Source: Blastomyces gilchristii SLH14081 (taxonomy: Eukaryota > Ascomycota > Eurotiomycetes > Onygenales > Ajellomycetaceae). Taken from it: a stretch of 64,000 bases of DNA. Position 1 is the first letter of the stretch. Each line of letters begins with the position of its first letter. This document shows positions 1-10,639 of this stretch, piece by piece. The notes below the pieces were generated by a model, which worked only from the letters and a program-made list of their open reading frames with translations, was not told where the DNA came from and searched no databases. The position numbers and the translations under genes were made by a program. The stretch lies in contig NW_003101655.1 of assembly GCF_000003855.2 (NCBI RefSeq), positions 372,001 to 436,000 of the forward strand. Direction: 5' to 3'.

Positions 1-161
1 TCTATCAAACAATCAAACCATCAACAGTTCAAGACAGACCAGCAAAGGGAGGAGAGAATCGAGACAGCAAATTACAGAATAAGGGACAGCTATATCATTT
101 TAGTTAATCGCTCTCTCTTTTGGCTAGAGGACCACCCTCCTCTAACAAAACCACAGCAACC

Positions 162-728
162 ATGGTACAGTAGATAACCCCTTCTGCCCAGTATCTAATT
201 ATATATACGCATCTACTAACTACTCTTCAGGAGAGCCCCCATGAACACCAGCAGAGCCTTCTCCTCTCTCGCATCATCACCAATGTTGTATGTTTCTATG
301 TTACCTTCATACATTGCATGGTCTCCTCACAGGCAGGGCTGGCTGTATTGGTATACGCATAGATCCTAATAATAACATCCAAACTCCAGGAGAAACTCAA
401 CGAAGCGATCATGGTATTGAATAAGAACCTTCAGGTCCGTATGTTCATAAAATACCCGTCTTTAACTGTGGGAAAGGATGGGACTAATGCTTGTGGTTGA
501 GTAGGAGGTCAACGTGCAAAACATGAACGTCGAGCTAGTTGCGCAGATGTTTAAGAATTATCAGTCCAATGTGCTTTTCCATCTCGAAGGTGTGTGCATT
601 GCCCCTTACGTTTTTGCACCCTGGAGGATGTTTAGAACTATGCTCGGTTGATTACTCCTCGCTCTGCTAATTAATTGTCTTCTGCGTGAACAGCCACGGA
701 AGAGTTAAGGAACTTGCGGGCTGCTTAG
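162..728 (+). CDS. DAD4: DASH/Dam1 complex subunit Dad4
   Basis: Outer-kinetochore DASH complex subunit that helps couple kinetochores to spindle microtubules. The gene is too fragmented to show as a long ORF. I assemble five exons: 162-164, 231-287, 390-434, 505-589 and 694-728, giving 74 residues, close to the roughly 72 usual for Dad4. The product starts [20 protein letters not shown], continues with [15 protein letters not shown] and ends in [11 protein letters not shown]. The N-terminal MExPHExxQxxLLSRII pattern and the [21 protein letters not shown] block are the family signature as I recall it. Exon 1 codes only the start codon, followed directly by a GTACAG donor. All four introns have GT/AG ends. 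The frame closes exactly and no alternative start is in frame. Confidence is high for identity, slightly lower for the one-codon first exon. Confidence 0.88.
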
Positions 729-840
729 TTGGATGGGCAGTATGAGTTTCTTTCATATTCTTCTGGTTTGGCTATTTATGGTGTATTACTTCTGAATGAA
801 TTGATGGGCATCTAGAAATGCGGTAATGATTCAGGGAGAG

Positions 841-845
<5 letters not shown>

Positions 846-902
<57 letters not shown>
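846..902 (+). repeat. 57-nt poly-T tract
   Basis: An uninterrupted run of T in the 729-1410 spacer between DAD4 and ARP5. Length in the real genome may differ because long homopolymers are error-prone. The rest of the spacer is AT-rich and shows no further gene. Confidence 0.9.
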
Positions 903-1410
903 CATTTTTTTCATTTCTGTTTAAATATTTAGTTGAATACACTGAATGCATCTAGTTCACACTGTTCACGTTCTGCGTGTATAGGCATAGTGATTTCCTG
1001 CGTGGGATATTTAAATTCGGGCGTAGAATGAATGTAGTATCCATTATAATGTCTCTATTTACTGAATAGGTAAATCATTGAAATATCAAAATTGATGTAT
1101 TTAGTTAGTTAGTATTTCAAAAGAGCGCCATTTTATTCCATAAATATTTCCTGTGGTGCGGCCGAAGAAGAAAGAAAACGCCGCCTCCCAGCTCCAAACC
1201 TTCGACTTCAACTTTATTGTCACTTATTCAACTTCATGTCGGCCACTTCAGCTGTTACCATTAAATCTAACTACTGCTAATTCAAAACCACTCCAGTTCA
1301 ATTCCTAACCATCCTATCTCAAACAATGCGCCCCCACCTCCCATCTCAAAGCTAACTTGAACTGCGCATGAGAGCTCCATCCTCCGCAAATCTCATTCTT
1401 CCCTGTCGCC

Positions 1411-4032
1411 ATGACTATAATTTCTACCCGCGCCCTCGTCGCGCCTCGAGCGGCGGCTAACATTTCCCAAAAAAATGACCCAAAACCGCCTCCCAAGCTT
1501 TATCCTATCCAAGAGCCGCCGTTCAAGGGCTACATGCCTCCGCAGCCGGAGGGCTACGAACAGAGCCGGGAGACAGCGAGCTCCAGCGCCATCGTGATTG
1601 ACAACGGTATGCATATCTTGGTTTTTTATTCCCGTATGCACAATCTGGCTTGACCGCTTTACTTATATATACATGGTGTTTCTCTGCCTAGGCTCCTACC
1701 TCGTCAAGGCAGGCTGGTCCTTTGACAAATCCCCTCGGTTCATCATCCCGCCCGTCATGGCCAAGTACCGCGATCGCAAGGTTAACCGGACGTGTCACTT
1801 TGCGGGATATGATGCCTACGTCGATGCGACCACGCGCGGCCAGGTGCGGAATGCTTTCGACCCGGGAACAAATATCGTTGGCAACTGGGACGTCATGGAA
1901 GGCGTGCTGGATTATATATTCCTGAAGCTGGGGGTGGACGGGGCGAATGGCGGTGTTGATAGGCCAATTGTCCTGACAGAGCCTATTGCTAACCTGGGCT
2001 ACACGAGGAGAAGTATGCCTCATATACTCTTTACATATATATCTACTTCTCATATACGGTCTAACGGGAAATAGTGATGAATGAAATTCTTTTTGAGTGC
2101 TACTCTGCCCCCTCAGTCGCCTACGGCATTGACTCTCTCTTCTCATACCGATATAACCGCGGAACGGACGGGCTGGTAATCTCATCCTCTCACTCCTCTA
2201 CGCACGTCATCCCCGTTGTTAACTCCAAGGCGCTCTTGTCGAATTCCTCACGGTTGAATTGGGGCGGCCAACAAGCAGCCGAGTTCATGATGAAGTTATT
2301 AAAACTGAAATACCCTACCTTCCCTGACCGCATGACGGAGCATCAAATGACACAACTGGTCCATGAACACTGCTATGTTTCGACTGACTACGACCGCGAG
2401 GTATCGGGATATCTTGATTGGACAGGTTTGGAGGAGCGCGACCGTGTCATCCAATACCCGTTTACAGAACATGTTGTCGTGGAGAAGACGGAAGAAGAGC
2501 TGGCGAGAATTGCAGAAAGGAAAAAAGAAAGCGGCAGACGGCTACAGGAACAAGCTGCGAAGATGCGGCTGGAAAAACTAATGAAAAAGGAGCAAGAATT
2601 GGAGTATTACAAGGACCTACAGCAGGGACTAGCATCCGAATCAAAGAAAGAAGTCAAGCGCATCCTCGATGCGGAAGATATGAAGGACGAAGCACATCTG
2701 GAGCGCACAATACGCGATCTCGAGAAGTCCATTAAGAAATCCCGCAATAAGGATCTGGGAAATGAGGAAACAGAGGAACAGGAGGAAGCCACCTTCCCAT
2801 TATTGGATATCCCCGACGAAGAGCTAGATGAGGCCGGTTTAAAGGAGAAGCGCCACCAACGACTCATGAAATCGAACATCGAAGCGCGACAACGTGCCAA
2901 GGCGGAGAAGGAGATGGAGAAGGCCCGGGTGGCTGAGGAAGAGCGGCTGGATAATGAAAAGCGTGAAAATAATTTTGAAGAGTGGATTGAGGAGCGGAGG
3001 CAAGCTCGCGAGGTATGTACCTTACCCCTAGGGGCGGGGAAGAGGTCCCCTACCCCACCTGTATAGAGCCAAAACGGCATATTAATTTCTAACCGTATAG
3101 GCCCTTCTCCAAAAACTGAAAGAGAGAGAGCGCCTAAAAGCCGACCTAGGCAACCGCAAATCCCTTGCAAGCCAAATGCGCATGAAAACCCTCGCAAACC
3201 TCGCCTCCGACACACCCACCAAGAAACGTCGGCGAGGTGCAGACGACGACACCTTCGGTGCCAATGACGACGACTGGCGCGTCTATCGCACCGTCGCCAC
3301 GGGCCCGGACGCAGCAGGCGCCGCCTCCGACGATGACGACAACGACGAAATGGACATCCCCAACCAACTCCGCGCGATCGAACAGCAGCTCCTGGAGCAT
3401 GACCCGCACTTCACGGAGAATCACACCCTGGACGCCCAGTCGGATTGGACCAAGAGTCTGATCCACATGTTCCTACGGGGTCCCTGGCCGTTTGATCCGG
3501 AAAGCACGCGCGAGGCGCACCAGCTCCATCTAAACGTGGAGCGCATACGGGTGCCCGAAGTCCTGTTCCAGCCATCGGCGATTGCTGGGCTGGACCAAGC
3601 GGGTCTCGTGGAAATTGCGGCGGATATTGTTAACCAGCAGCGGTTTTCGGCGGGGGAGGAGCGGGCAAAGTTGTTGAGGGATGTGTTTATTACGGGGGGT
3701 AATTCGCTGTTTAAAGGGTTTGAGGAGAGGTTTGCGGCGGAGTTTCGGACGGTGTTACCGGTGGAGATGGGGTCGGTGTTGAATGTTAGGAAAGCGGGGG
3801 ATTCGATGTTGGATGCTTGGAGGGGTGCAGCGGAGTGGGCTGGTGGTAGCGAGTTCCAGAGTGCGGCGGTTAGTAGGCAGGAATGGTTGGAGAAAGGGGG
3901 AGATTATATTAAGGTATGTCTTTCGTCATTTCCATCTTTGCATTTGTTTAAGCTGTTGTTCTATATGGTTGAATTTGCTAATGGTGCTTGATGTGATAGG
4001 AACACAATTTGGGAAATGCAGGGTATGCGTAG
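1411..4032 (+). CDS. ARP5: Actin-related protein Arp5 (INO80 chromatin-remodelling subunit)
   Basis: Nuclear actin-related protein that, with Ies6, forms a module of the INO80 nucleosome remodeller. Five exons: 1411-1606, 1692-2012, 2075-3012, 3101-3913 and 4000-4032, totalling 766 residues (yeast Arp5 is about 755). Visible family features are the N-terminal actin segment beginning IVIDNGSYLVKAGWS, the phosphate-loop region around DRPIVLTEPIANL, and NEILFECYSAPSVAYGIDSL. Next comes a long charged insertion (roughly residues 330-540, rich in E/K/R and predicted coiled coil) that distinguishes Arp5 from actin, then the C-terminal actin lobe with FITGGNSLFKGFEERFA and DAWRGAAEWA. The last exon is only 33 nt and encodes EHNLGNAGYA. 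All introns have GT/AG borders and preserve frame. Start chosen at the first ATG of the open exon. Confidence 0.93.
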
Positions 4033-5338
4033 GTATGTTAATTCATCTTGTGCAAATGTGGTTTGATATCGGGATGGGATTTGGAGTATGGGACGGGATG
4101 GCATGGGATTTAAAATTCGGGTGCTAACTATAAGAATGGGATTTGACGACTTTTACCTTAGTTAACTATCCTCTACTATGTCCATTTCTTGGAGGCTGAA
4201 TAGATAAATTAACGGCTGCCCGTGTTCCTTGCATGATAAGTCCTGCTCATGAAAACCGGGACATTCCATTCTCACTCAAGTCACAAAAGAGACGACGAAA
4301 AGAGGTAAAAAATCAAGTAGTGAAAATTTGTAAAGTTTTGGTCAACTCCCCCGCGCGCCACGATCAACAAGCTATATATAGAGCGCTCTCCTTTCGCTAC
4401 TAACTAGCATCCCCTCGCAAAACTGAGTTCATTTGGGTCTCTCTAGATCGGATCGAAAAGCAAGAAATGCCTCCTACACCAAAAATTAAGGTACAAATCA
4501 CAAAATTTCACGTTTAGGAAATACCAAGAGATATTTTTTTAAAAGAAAAAGGTAGAAAGGAAGACAAGAAATAAACTAATAAAGCTAGTGACAAAAGAAA
4601 CATAACATAATGCCCTCCAAACGCCGCAGCAGACGCCAAGCTCCCTCCCACGCACTCCAGAAGTCATGGCTCTCAAGAGCTCGAGCCGGCGTTAGAGCCG
4701 GAGAGCAGATCAAACGCGGGATGCTCAGATCCAATAGATAGATACATACGTGCACAAGTACTTACAACAGACAGGCTAGGCGAAAGGAAATGGAACAAAC
4801 ACCTGCGCAACAGGAGAAGGAAACCAGCCAGAACAGGGAAACAGAATTATCGGGGTGAAGCGATTACATATGGAGGGTAAGAAGGTAGGGGTGGAGAACG
4901 CTGAACAGGAACGGATATACCAGATTCCACTGGGTGTTAGCAGGAAGGGGATAGCCGGTAGTACCAAAATATAAGTAAAGGAGAAAATGAACAATGAAAA
5001 CGAGCCGGGATGGATATGTTGTGTGCCAGACAAGGATGAGATGGGACACGCGATAGGATAAATTTGATTGGACAAACCAGACGTGAGGAAAAGAATAAGG
5101 AAAAACAAATATACCTCCAAACGCCAAAGAGGGATTACAGGACAAGTATTAGGCCAGGAGATTTGAAACGGGATGGGTATGGGTATGGGCATGGGCAGGT
5201 GGGCAGGGTTGTGTTGGGGATACCATGCCACATTTGTGATATACACAAAACGGGAGAAGGGGAAAAGAGAAATGGATCCCGCCTGATCTCCAAATTTACC
5301 GTGCTGCCACAGCGACCACATCACAGTTACGGCCATGG
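4033..5338. other. Spacer: ARP5 3' end and kapC 3' side
   Basis: No gene I can support. On the plus strand a TATATATA at about 4373 is followed by an ATG at 4467 with a short open stretch (MPPTPKIK, then a possible GTACAA donor), and another ATG near 4610 opens 43 basic residues. Neither resembles a family I know. The part next to 5339 is presumably the 3' UTR of the minus-strand bZIP gene. Confidence 0.5.
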
Positions 5339-6599
5339 TCACGACGTGACATCCCCCTTAACACCATCCCCAATGCCAACGCCCATCCCCACATCCGGCA
5401 ACCCATCAAACCGCATCCTCTTTGACGGCGAATCTGCCTCCGGATTTACATTCATATTCCCATTATTCACGTTCACATTCGCGCCGCCGACATTGGCATT
5501 ATTGCCCGCAGTGTTATCGTTGGTATTATTCCCTAAAAACGCGGCCTCCTCATGCTGGTGTTTCCGCATTCCAAGCCCAGCCACGGCAATGCGGTTCAAC
5601 GCGTTAACCTCCGCCTGGTCGCCCCCACCTGCCCCTGCACTGCCAGCAGTGGTGGTAGCAACGTTTCCAGCGGCACCGGCGGCGGAGGTAGTAGCGGCGT
5701 TAATGGCAGGTGCGGGCGGATCGCTCCGCGGCTGGGACAGGTCAATGTTCCCCGGTAGCTCGGGGACTTCGTTTTGTGAATCGATGAGACGCGATTGGAG
5801 GGAGATGATGTATTCGCGCAACTGATAGTTTTCGGCCTGGATGGCCTTGTAGTTTTCGACGAGAAGGTCGTAGTCCTTTACTTGTTCTTCGAGTTTGCGG
5901 ATGTAGCCTTCCTTGCGCTGGCGGAAAGCTCTCTATGGATTGTTTACGTTACGTGTTAGAAGTCGCGTCGGCAAGTGGCGCAGAGGGGTAGGATAGGGTA
6001 AGATGATGGGTGTGAAGTACATACCTGGGCAGCCCGATTTTGCGCGGCGCGTTTGGAGGTGGACAGTTCGCGTTTGCCATAAGTTTTACGCCCGTCCGTA
6101 TGATCTTCCATGGGGATGTCGGGCCCGGGTGCTTGACCCTGAGCCGTGGGCGGCGCAGCAGTCGGAGGGATCATGGCAGAGGGGCCAGCGATGGCGGGGT
6201 CGATGGTGATGTTTGCGGCGTTGGCGTTACTTGTGTTTGTTTGGTCGCGCGGGGAGGCGGCCGATGCGCCGGGGGTTGGACGGGGCGGAGGAGGAGCGTG
6301 GTGGGCGTGAGAATGGGGGTGAGGGTGGGATTGATGGAGGTGTTGGGCTTGGGCAGCCAGGAGCTGGTCGTGGAGGACTGGTATCATAGCTGTTAGCTAT
6401 GGAGTACTTTTTTATATAGATGAAAGACGGAAGCTCACCCTGATCAGCATGGTCCTGTGAGGGCAATTTAATTAATAAAATGTCCGGAAAACAATTGCAC
6501 CAGTGGACAGGGAAAGGAGAGGACTCATACCTGGACTTGGTTCTTGAGGTCTTGCATTTGGGGATGGGGCGCTGGAGCTAGCGCGTGCTGCAGGGTCAT
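5339..6599 (-). CDS. kapC: bZIP transcription factor, KapC type
   Basis: Putative DNA-binding regulator of the fungal AP-1-like bZIP class. Four exons on the minus strand: 6599-6531, 6454-6439 (a 16-nt microexon), 6377-6025 and 5932-5339, giving 343 residues with the frame closing exactly. The N-terminus reads QDLKNQVQ, DHADQVLHDQLLAAQAQH, then a His/Pro-rich stretch. The basic region and zipper start at GRKTYGKRELSTSKRAAQNR and continue AAQRAFRQRKEGYIRKLEEQ, with an intron exactly inside the basic region after RAAQ. The zipper is followed by YQLREYIISLQSRLIDSQ. The C-terminal third is low-complexity (Ala, Gly, Asn-Val repeats) and ends DVTS. The order of blocks matches Aspergillus KapC as I remember it. 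The target genes are unknown from sequence. Confidence 0.88.
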
Positions 6600-7087
6600 A
6601 ATCAAGTCGAGGAGATCTCTCGAGATACTTTTTGCTCTGGAGGATCTTGGTGGGTGGCGAATGGAGGAGGCAGAGGCGATGAGTAAGGTGTTATTTAATC
6701 GGCGGGCGGAGGCGTAGTCAGCAACGGGGCTACGGGAGGAGGTTGTAGGCGGGCCCTGTCCCTGTGTATGTCTGCGTGTGTTTGCAAATAGCCCACCTGG
6801 AAGCACAATATCCTACTATCGATCGATGAACAAGCCAATATGCGGATATCAACCTCGCTGTCGCTGTCATCAAGGCCGAGTCGAGCCAGTTGTATAGAAG
6901 AAGAAGAATACGGATCAGTCAGCAGCGGATGAATCATTGGATTATTAAGAAGTCGCCAAATCGGGAGCGGGAGGCTTACTCAGCAGCCGGCAGCTGACAA
7001 ATCAGAGCCTCCGGGCTCCGAAGCTCCGAACATCTATTTACACCGTAACGGACTAATCTTGGTGGGAAATTCTGTTAACTAATAATA

Positions 7088-8180
7088 TACTCCGTACTAC
7101 AAGCATCAAATGCTCGCTTACGCTCGCTTTGCTGCTTGCGCAGCCCCCTCTACCACTTCCACTCTCTACCCCTACCCCCCTCTTACCCTACCACCCCTTA
7201 CCACCCCTACCCCCTCTACCACCACCACCCACCGCCTCTACCGCCCCGCAGCTCCCTCTACCACTTCCACCCCCTATCTCTATTCACTCTTACCACCTCT
7301 TCCACCCCTTTCACTCTCTACCTCCTCTACCACCACCACCACCTCTACCGCCCCGCAGCTCTCTCTACCACTTTCACCCTCTATCTCTACTCACTCTTAC
7401 CACCTCTTTCACCCCTTTCACTCTCTATCACCAACATCATCACCTCTACTTCTTCTACTACTCTCTTTCACTCTGTATCATCTCTATCACTATTATCAGA
7501 TTAATCAGAGCTGTACAGACTGCAGAGTCAGCTATTCAATCTCATTCATGAATTCAAAGAGATGCACATGACATCATATGAGACTTTATTACAGAGTACT
7601 TAGCAGTAACTATATACTATAAACACAGAGATCAAAATGTGGTAGAGATAGTAAGAGAGAAATAGAGATAGTGAAAGTGATAGAAGAGACTGCAGAGCAG
7701 TAGAGATAGCAGTGATAATAGAGAGACTAGAGAGTGAAAAAGGTAATAGAGAGAGGTGATAGAGAGAGGTGATAGAGGCAGTGATGGTGATAGAGATGGT
7801 AGAAGTGAGAGAGGTGATAGAGATGGTAAGAGAGAAGTAGAATGATAAGATGAGAGTAGAGATAGAGAGTGGAAGTGATAGAGAGTGCTGTGAGGCGGTA
7901 GAGGCAGTGATGGTGATAGAGAGAGTAGAGGTGGAAGGGGTGGTAGAGGTAGAGGTGGTAGAAGTGGTAAAAGAGAGTGAGTGGTAAGATGGGGGGTAGA
8001 GGTATGGAGTGGAAGTGATAGGGGGTGCTGTGGGGCGGTAGAGGCGGTAGTAGGGGTGGTGGTCGGAGCAATTGCTAGGACAATGCCACTGAGCAGGCGC
8101 CACTACGGATTTTTGATGGGGGCACGTGAGCTCACGTTACAGCGTTTTTTGTTAATGATTAAGTTACCACCTACGGAGTA
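7088..8180. repeat. Head-to-head inverted minisatellite (fold-back structure)
   Basis: From about 7125 to 7480 the plus strand is a C/T/A-rich minisatellite. Two clear tandem units of about 108 nt start at 7236 and 7344, each opening with CTCTACCGCCCCGCAGCTC and continuing through short CTAC/CCACC repeats. From about 7900 to 8075 the same motif family appears in reverse complement (GGGGCGGTAGAGGCGGTAG near 8032), and it decays toward the centre at 7500-7600, which is unique and AT-rich. The copies TACTCCGTA (7088-7096) and TACGGAGTA (8172-8180) bracket the structure in inverted orientation. The long proline/leucine/threonine ORFs here are by-products of the repeat and are not genes. Confidence 0.8.
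8124..8137. promoter_or_regulatory. 14-bp perfect palindrome with CACGTG core
   Basis: ACGTGAGCTCACGT is a perfect palindrome about 225 bp upstream of the BRR6-family start at 8361, and the overlapping CACGTG at 8123-8128 is a bHLH/E-box core. A regulatory role is inferred from position and symmetry only. Confidence 0.35.
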
Positions 8181-8360
8181 CTATTGGGTAGGGCCGCAAG
8201 TACCCACGTTGGGAGAGTCGCGGCTAGTCCCAACTAAAATATCCCCCGGTTGTCGGGCCAGCCATCAACAAACTTCAAACTTCAACCTCCAGCCAAATCC
8301 TTCGCTGGACAATCATCCTGCAACTCTAGGAATCATCTTTTGCCTCCAGGGTCAATAAGC

Positions 8361-9889
8361 ATGGACAGACGAGCAAATGAAACACCCATGGACTTCGAAT
8401 GGCAGAGCCGTACCACTGGAGATACCAAATCTCCATTCTACCAGCTCGCATTGGAGCATCAGAATCGAACCAAGGACAAGAAACGTGAGCTTACTGATGT
8501 TGAAATGGCTTCAAACTTACGCATATTATTCCGTTTACTAACTGTGGTTGCTTGACTGTTAAAGGTCCTTATAGCCTTTTCGATTCACCGGCAAAGTCGT
8601 CAACTCCGGCCCTGCGTGAGCCATCCTCCCAGCCCTTCCTTTTCTCTCAACCGCCCGCTTCGTCCACCACAGGGCCCCGCAGCTCTCCATTTATGACCCC
8701 TCGCCATAAGGCGGACGTCGACTTTTCATCTGGTCCGGAAAACCTTTCTTCTCCAGAGAATGCAGATAATGATGAAACGCCCGAAAAGGGAGGCAGAGCA
8801 GACACGAGGAATTCTCTGTTTAATTTCTACGGACGGTTCGCACCCAGCCCAGGACGGGGTGAGATCCCGAAATCCAAGTACTCGAACGTCCTTGTTACCA
8901 GGGTCCATAAAAAGCGACGTCGAGACCGTGAAATCGATAGGAAGCGACAAAGGGCCAGTGATGAAAGCGCCAACAACGAACCTAGTAACAGCGAAGACGC
9001 GGCGCATTCCCGGACACCCAAGCAAAACGTCCCTCAGGGGCTTGAATTCGCTTTCTTTTCTCGCCTCTTCACTTTCCTAGAATCACATCCGCACATACCT
9101 CGCATTCTTTCATACTACGCTCAGTTTATGTTCAATCTTGTCCTCGCCTTACTAACGCTCTACATCATTATCGCGTTCCTACTTGCGATTCAGGCAGACG
9201 TCGACCGGGAGAGCGAAAAGGTGTCCGCCGATATTCTTGCTGATATGGCTGTTTGCGCGAAAAACTATATGGAAAATCGATGCGGCGGCGAAGATGGACG
9301 GAGATTACCTGCTTTGGAGGCCATCTGTGAGAACTGGGAGAGATGCATGAACCGTGACCCTGCCAAAGTGGGGAGAGCCAAAGTCTCCGCGCAGACTCTG
9401 GCGGAAATTTTCAACGGTTTTATCGAGCCGATAAGTTTTAAAACTATGGTATGAAACATATTTCCTACAACTAGACTGGTTATATTTTTACTTCTGCTAA
9501 ACGAGGATTCACAGTTTTTCTTCATCGCCTCGATAACGTCGTGTTTCGCCGTTTCAAATTTAACCTTTTCCTTCTTTCGCAACAAGTCAAATAACCCCCC
9601 TTCCCCGACGTCGCATCCATACATGCCCTATCCATCCCAATCAATGCACCAACAGCAGTCGCACATCCCCTATTCTTCCGGACTTCCATCATATGGGCAT
9701 GGCCACTATTTCGATCCCCCGTCCAACCACGCTTTTAATCAAGATGCCAACATAAGTCATCGAAAACCAAAGAAAAATCAAGACGACTGGCAGCCGAGGC
9801 GACTTGCTCTGCATTCCACTTCAGAGCACGGGGATCGCGATGATCCTAAAACGCCAAGTCCCGTCAAACGTGAGAGAACTTTTGCTTGA
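8361..9889 (+). CDS. Brr6/Brl1-family nuclear envelope protein
   Basis: Integral nuclear-envelope protein of the family needed for nuclear pore assembly and membrane lipid homeostasis (Brr6/Brl1, 'di-sulfide bridge nucleocytoplasmic transport domain'). Three exons: 8361-8484, 8565-9448 and 9515-9889, 460 residues. The N-terminal half is polar and basic, with SPFYQLALEHQ and a KKRRRDREIDRKRQR nuclear-type basic cluster. The conserved domain starts near HPHIPRILSYYAQFMFN, then a membrane segment (NLVLALLTLYIIIAFLLAI). Next is a lumenal loop with four cysteines (CAKNYMENRC, AICENWERC), the pattern expected for two disulfides, and a second membrane segment (FFFIASITSCFAV). The tail is Pro/Ser/His-rich and ends KRERTFA. 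Splice sites are GT/AG and frame is kept. I cannot tell whether it is Brr6 or Brl1, since many filamentous fungi have a single member. Confidence 0.87.
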
Positions 9890-10639
9890 AATCGATACAA
9901 CACGCGTTCATGGGAGACAGTGATCTTATTCAGGCACCACGAAATCGCGCACCCTATAAGCACATCTTCTATCCTTGCCAGTACACTCTACTTGTCATGA
10001 CTCTCCACTTCTCCGTAGTCCTCATAGCCACACCAATTTCTCATTTGAATGGGTTGAGCGCCCGGGTAACCGCCCCTTGCCAATATGTGGCGAATACATG
10101 GGCGCTGTGCAGGAGATGTGGCTCGCTCTCTCTCTCCCACTTTAAAATCTGCTGAGCTACTACACAAGCCAACGAAAACCCGGATATTTTCTATTCTTCT
10201 TAACTATATCATTAATATTTGGCATCAGCAAAAGTCCCTTTGGTCGCCGGAGTCAGCTTTGGAGTAGCAAGCTATAACCATTGCTTGGGGCTATCCTAAG
10301 TGGAAACCTGATCTACCCCAAGCGGAACCGAACGCGGCATAAGGGTAAGTTAAATCATTCGCTATTCAGGGGCAGTCCCAACCCCGAAGGGGGTTTCTAG
10401 TTCATGGTATTTTGCCTTATCATCATTCCATAGTGTATTACATTCAAATCGAGCCCGTGATTGTGTTTTCTAGTATTCTAGAGTGACGCAGATGAGTCCT
10501 TAACTATCCTTTGCGAGGTCAAAAGTAATGCATCACTCATATTTTTCCTCCTATAGCTTTTTACCATTGAACAACCAACAGACCCAAAAAGGATATCAAA
10601 TCAAATCAAATTGCATTTTTTTTTTTTTGAACATGTGAG
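9890..10639. other. Spacer without recognisable gene
   Basis: The 3' side of the BRR6-family gene and spacer. Only short, unconvincing ORFs. A T-run of about a dozen lies near 10617-10628. Confidence 0.6.

Noticed and set aside
4467..4740. Small gene starting MPPTPKIK or MPSKRRSRRQ after a TATA-like box
   Set aside because: Too short, no family match and no convincing splice pair; kept only as a note.
7110..8103. Several long ORFs (about 70-170 aa) on both strands
   Set aside because: They are translations of a low-complexity minisatellite (Ser/Thr/Pro/Leu/Tyr repeats) in several frames at once.
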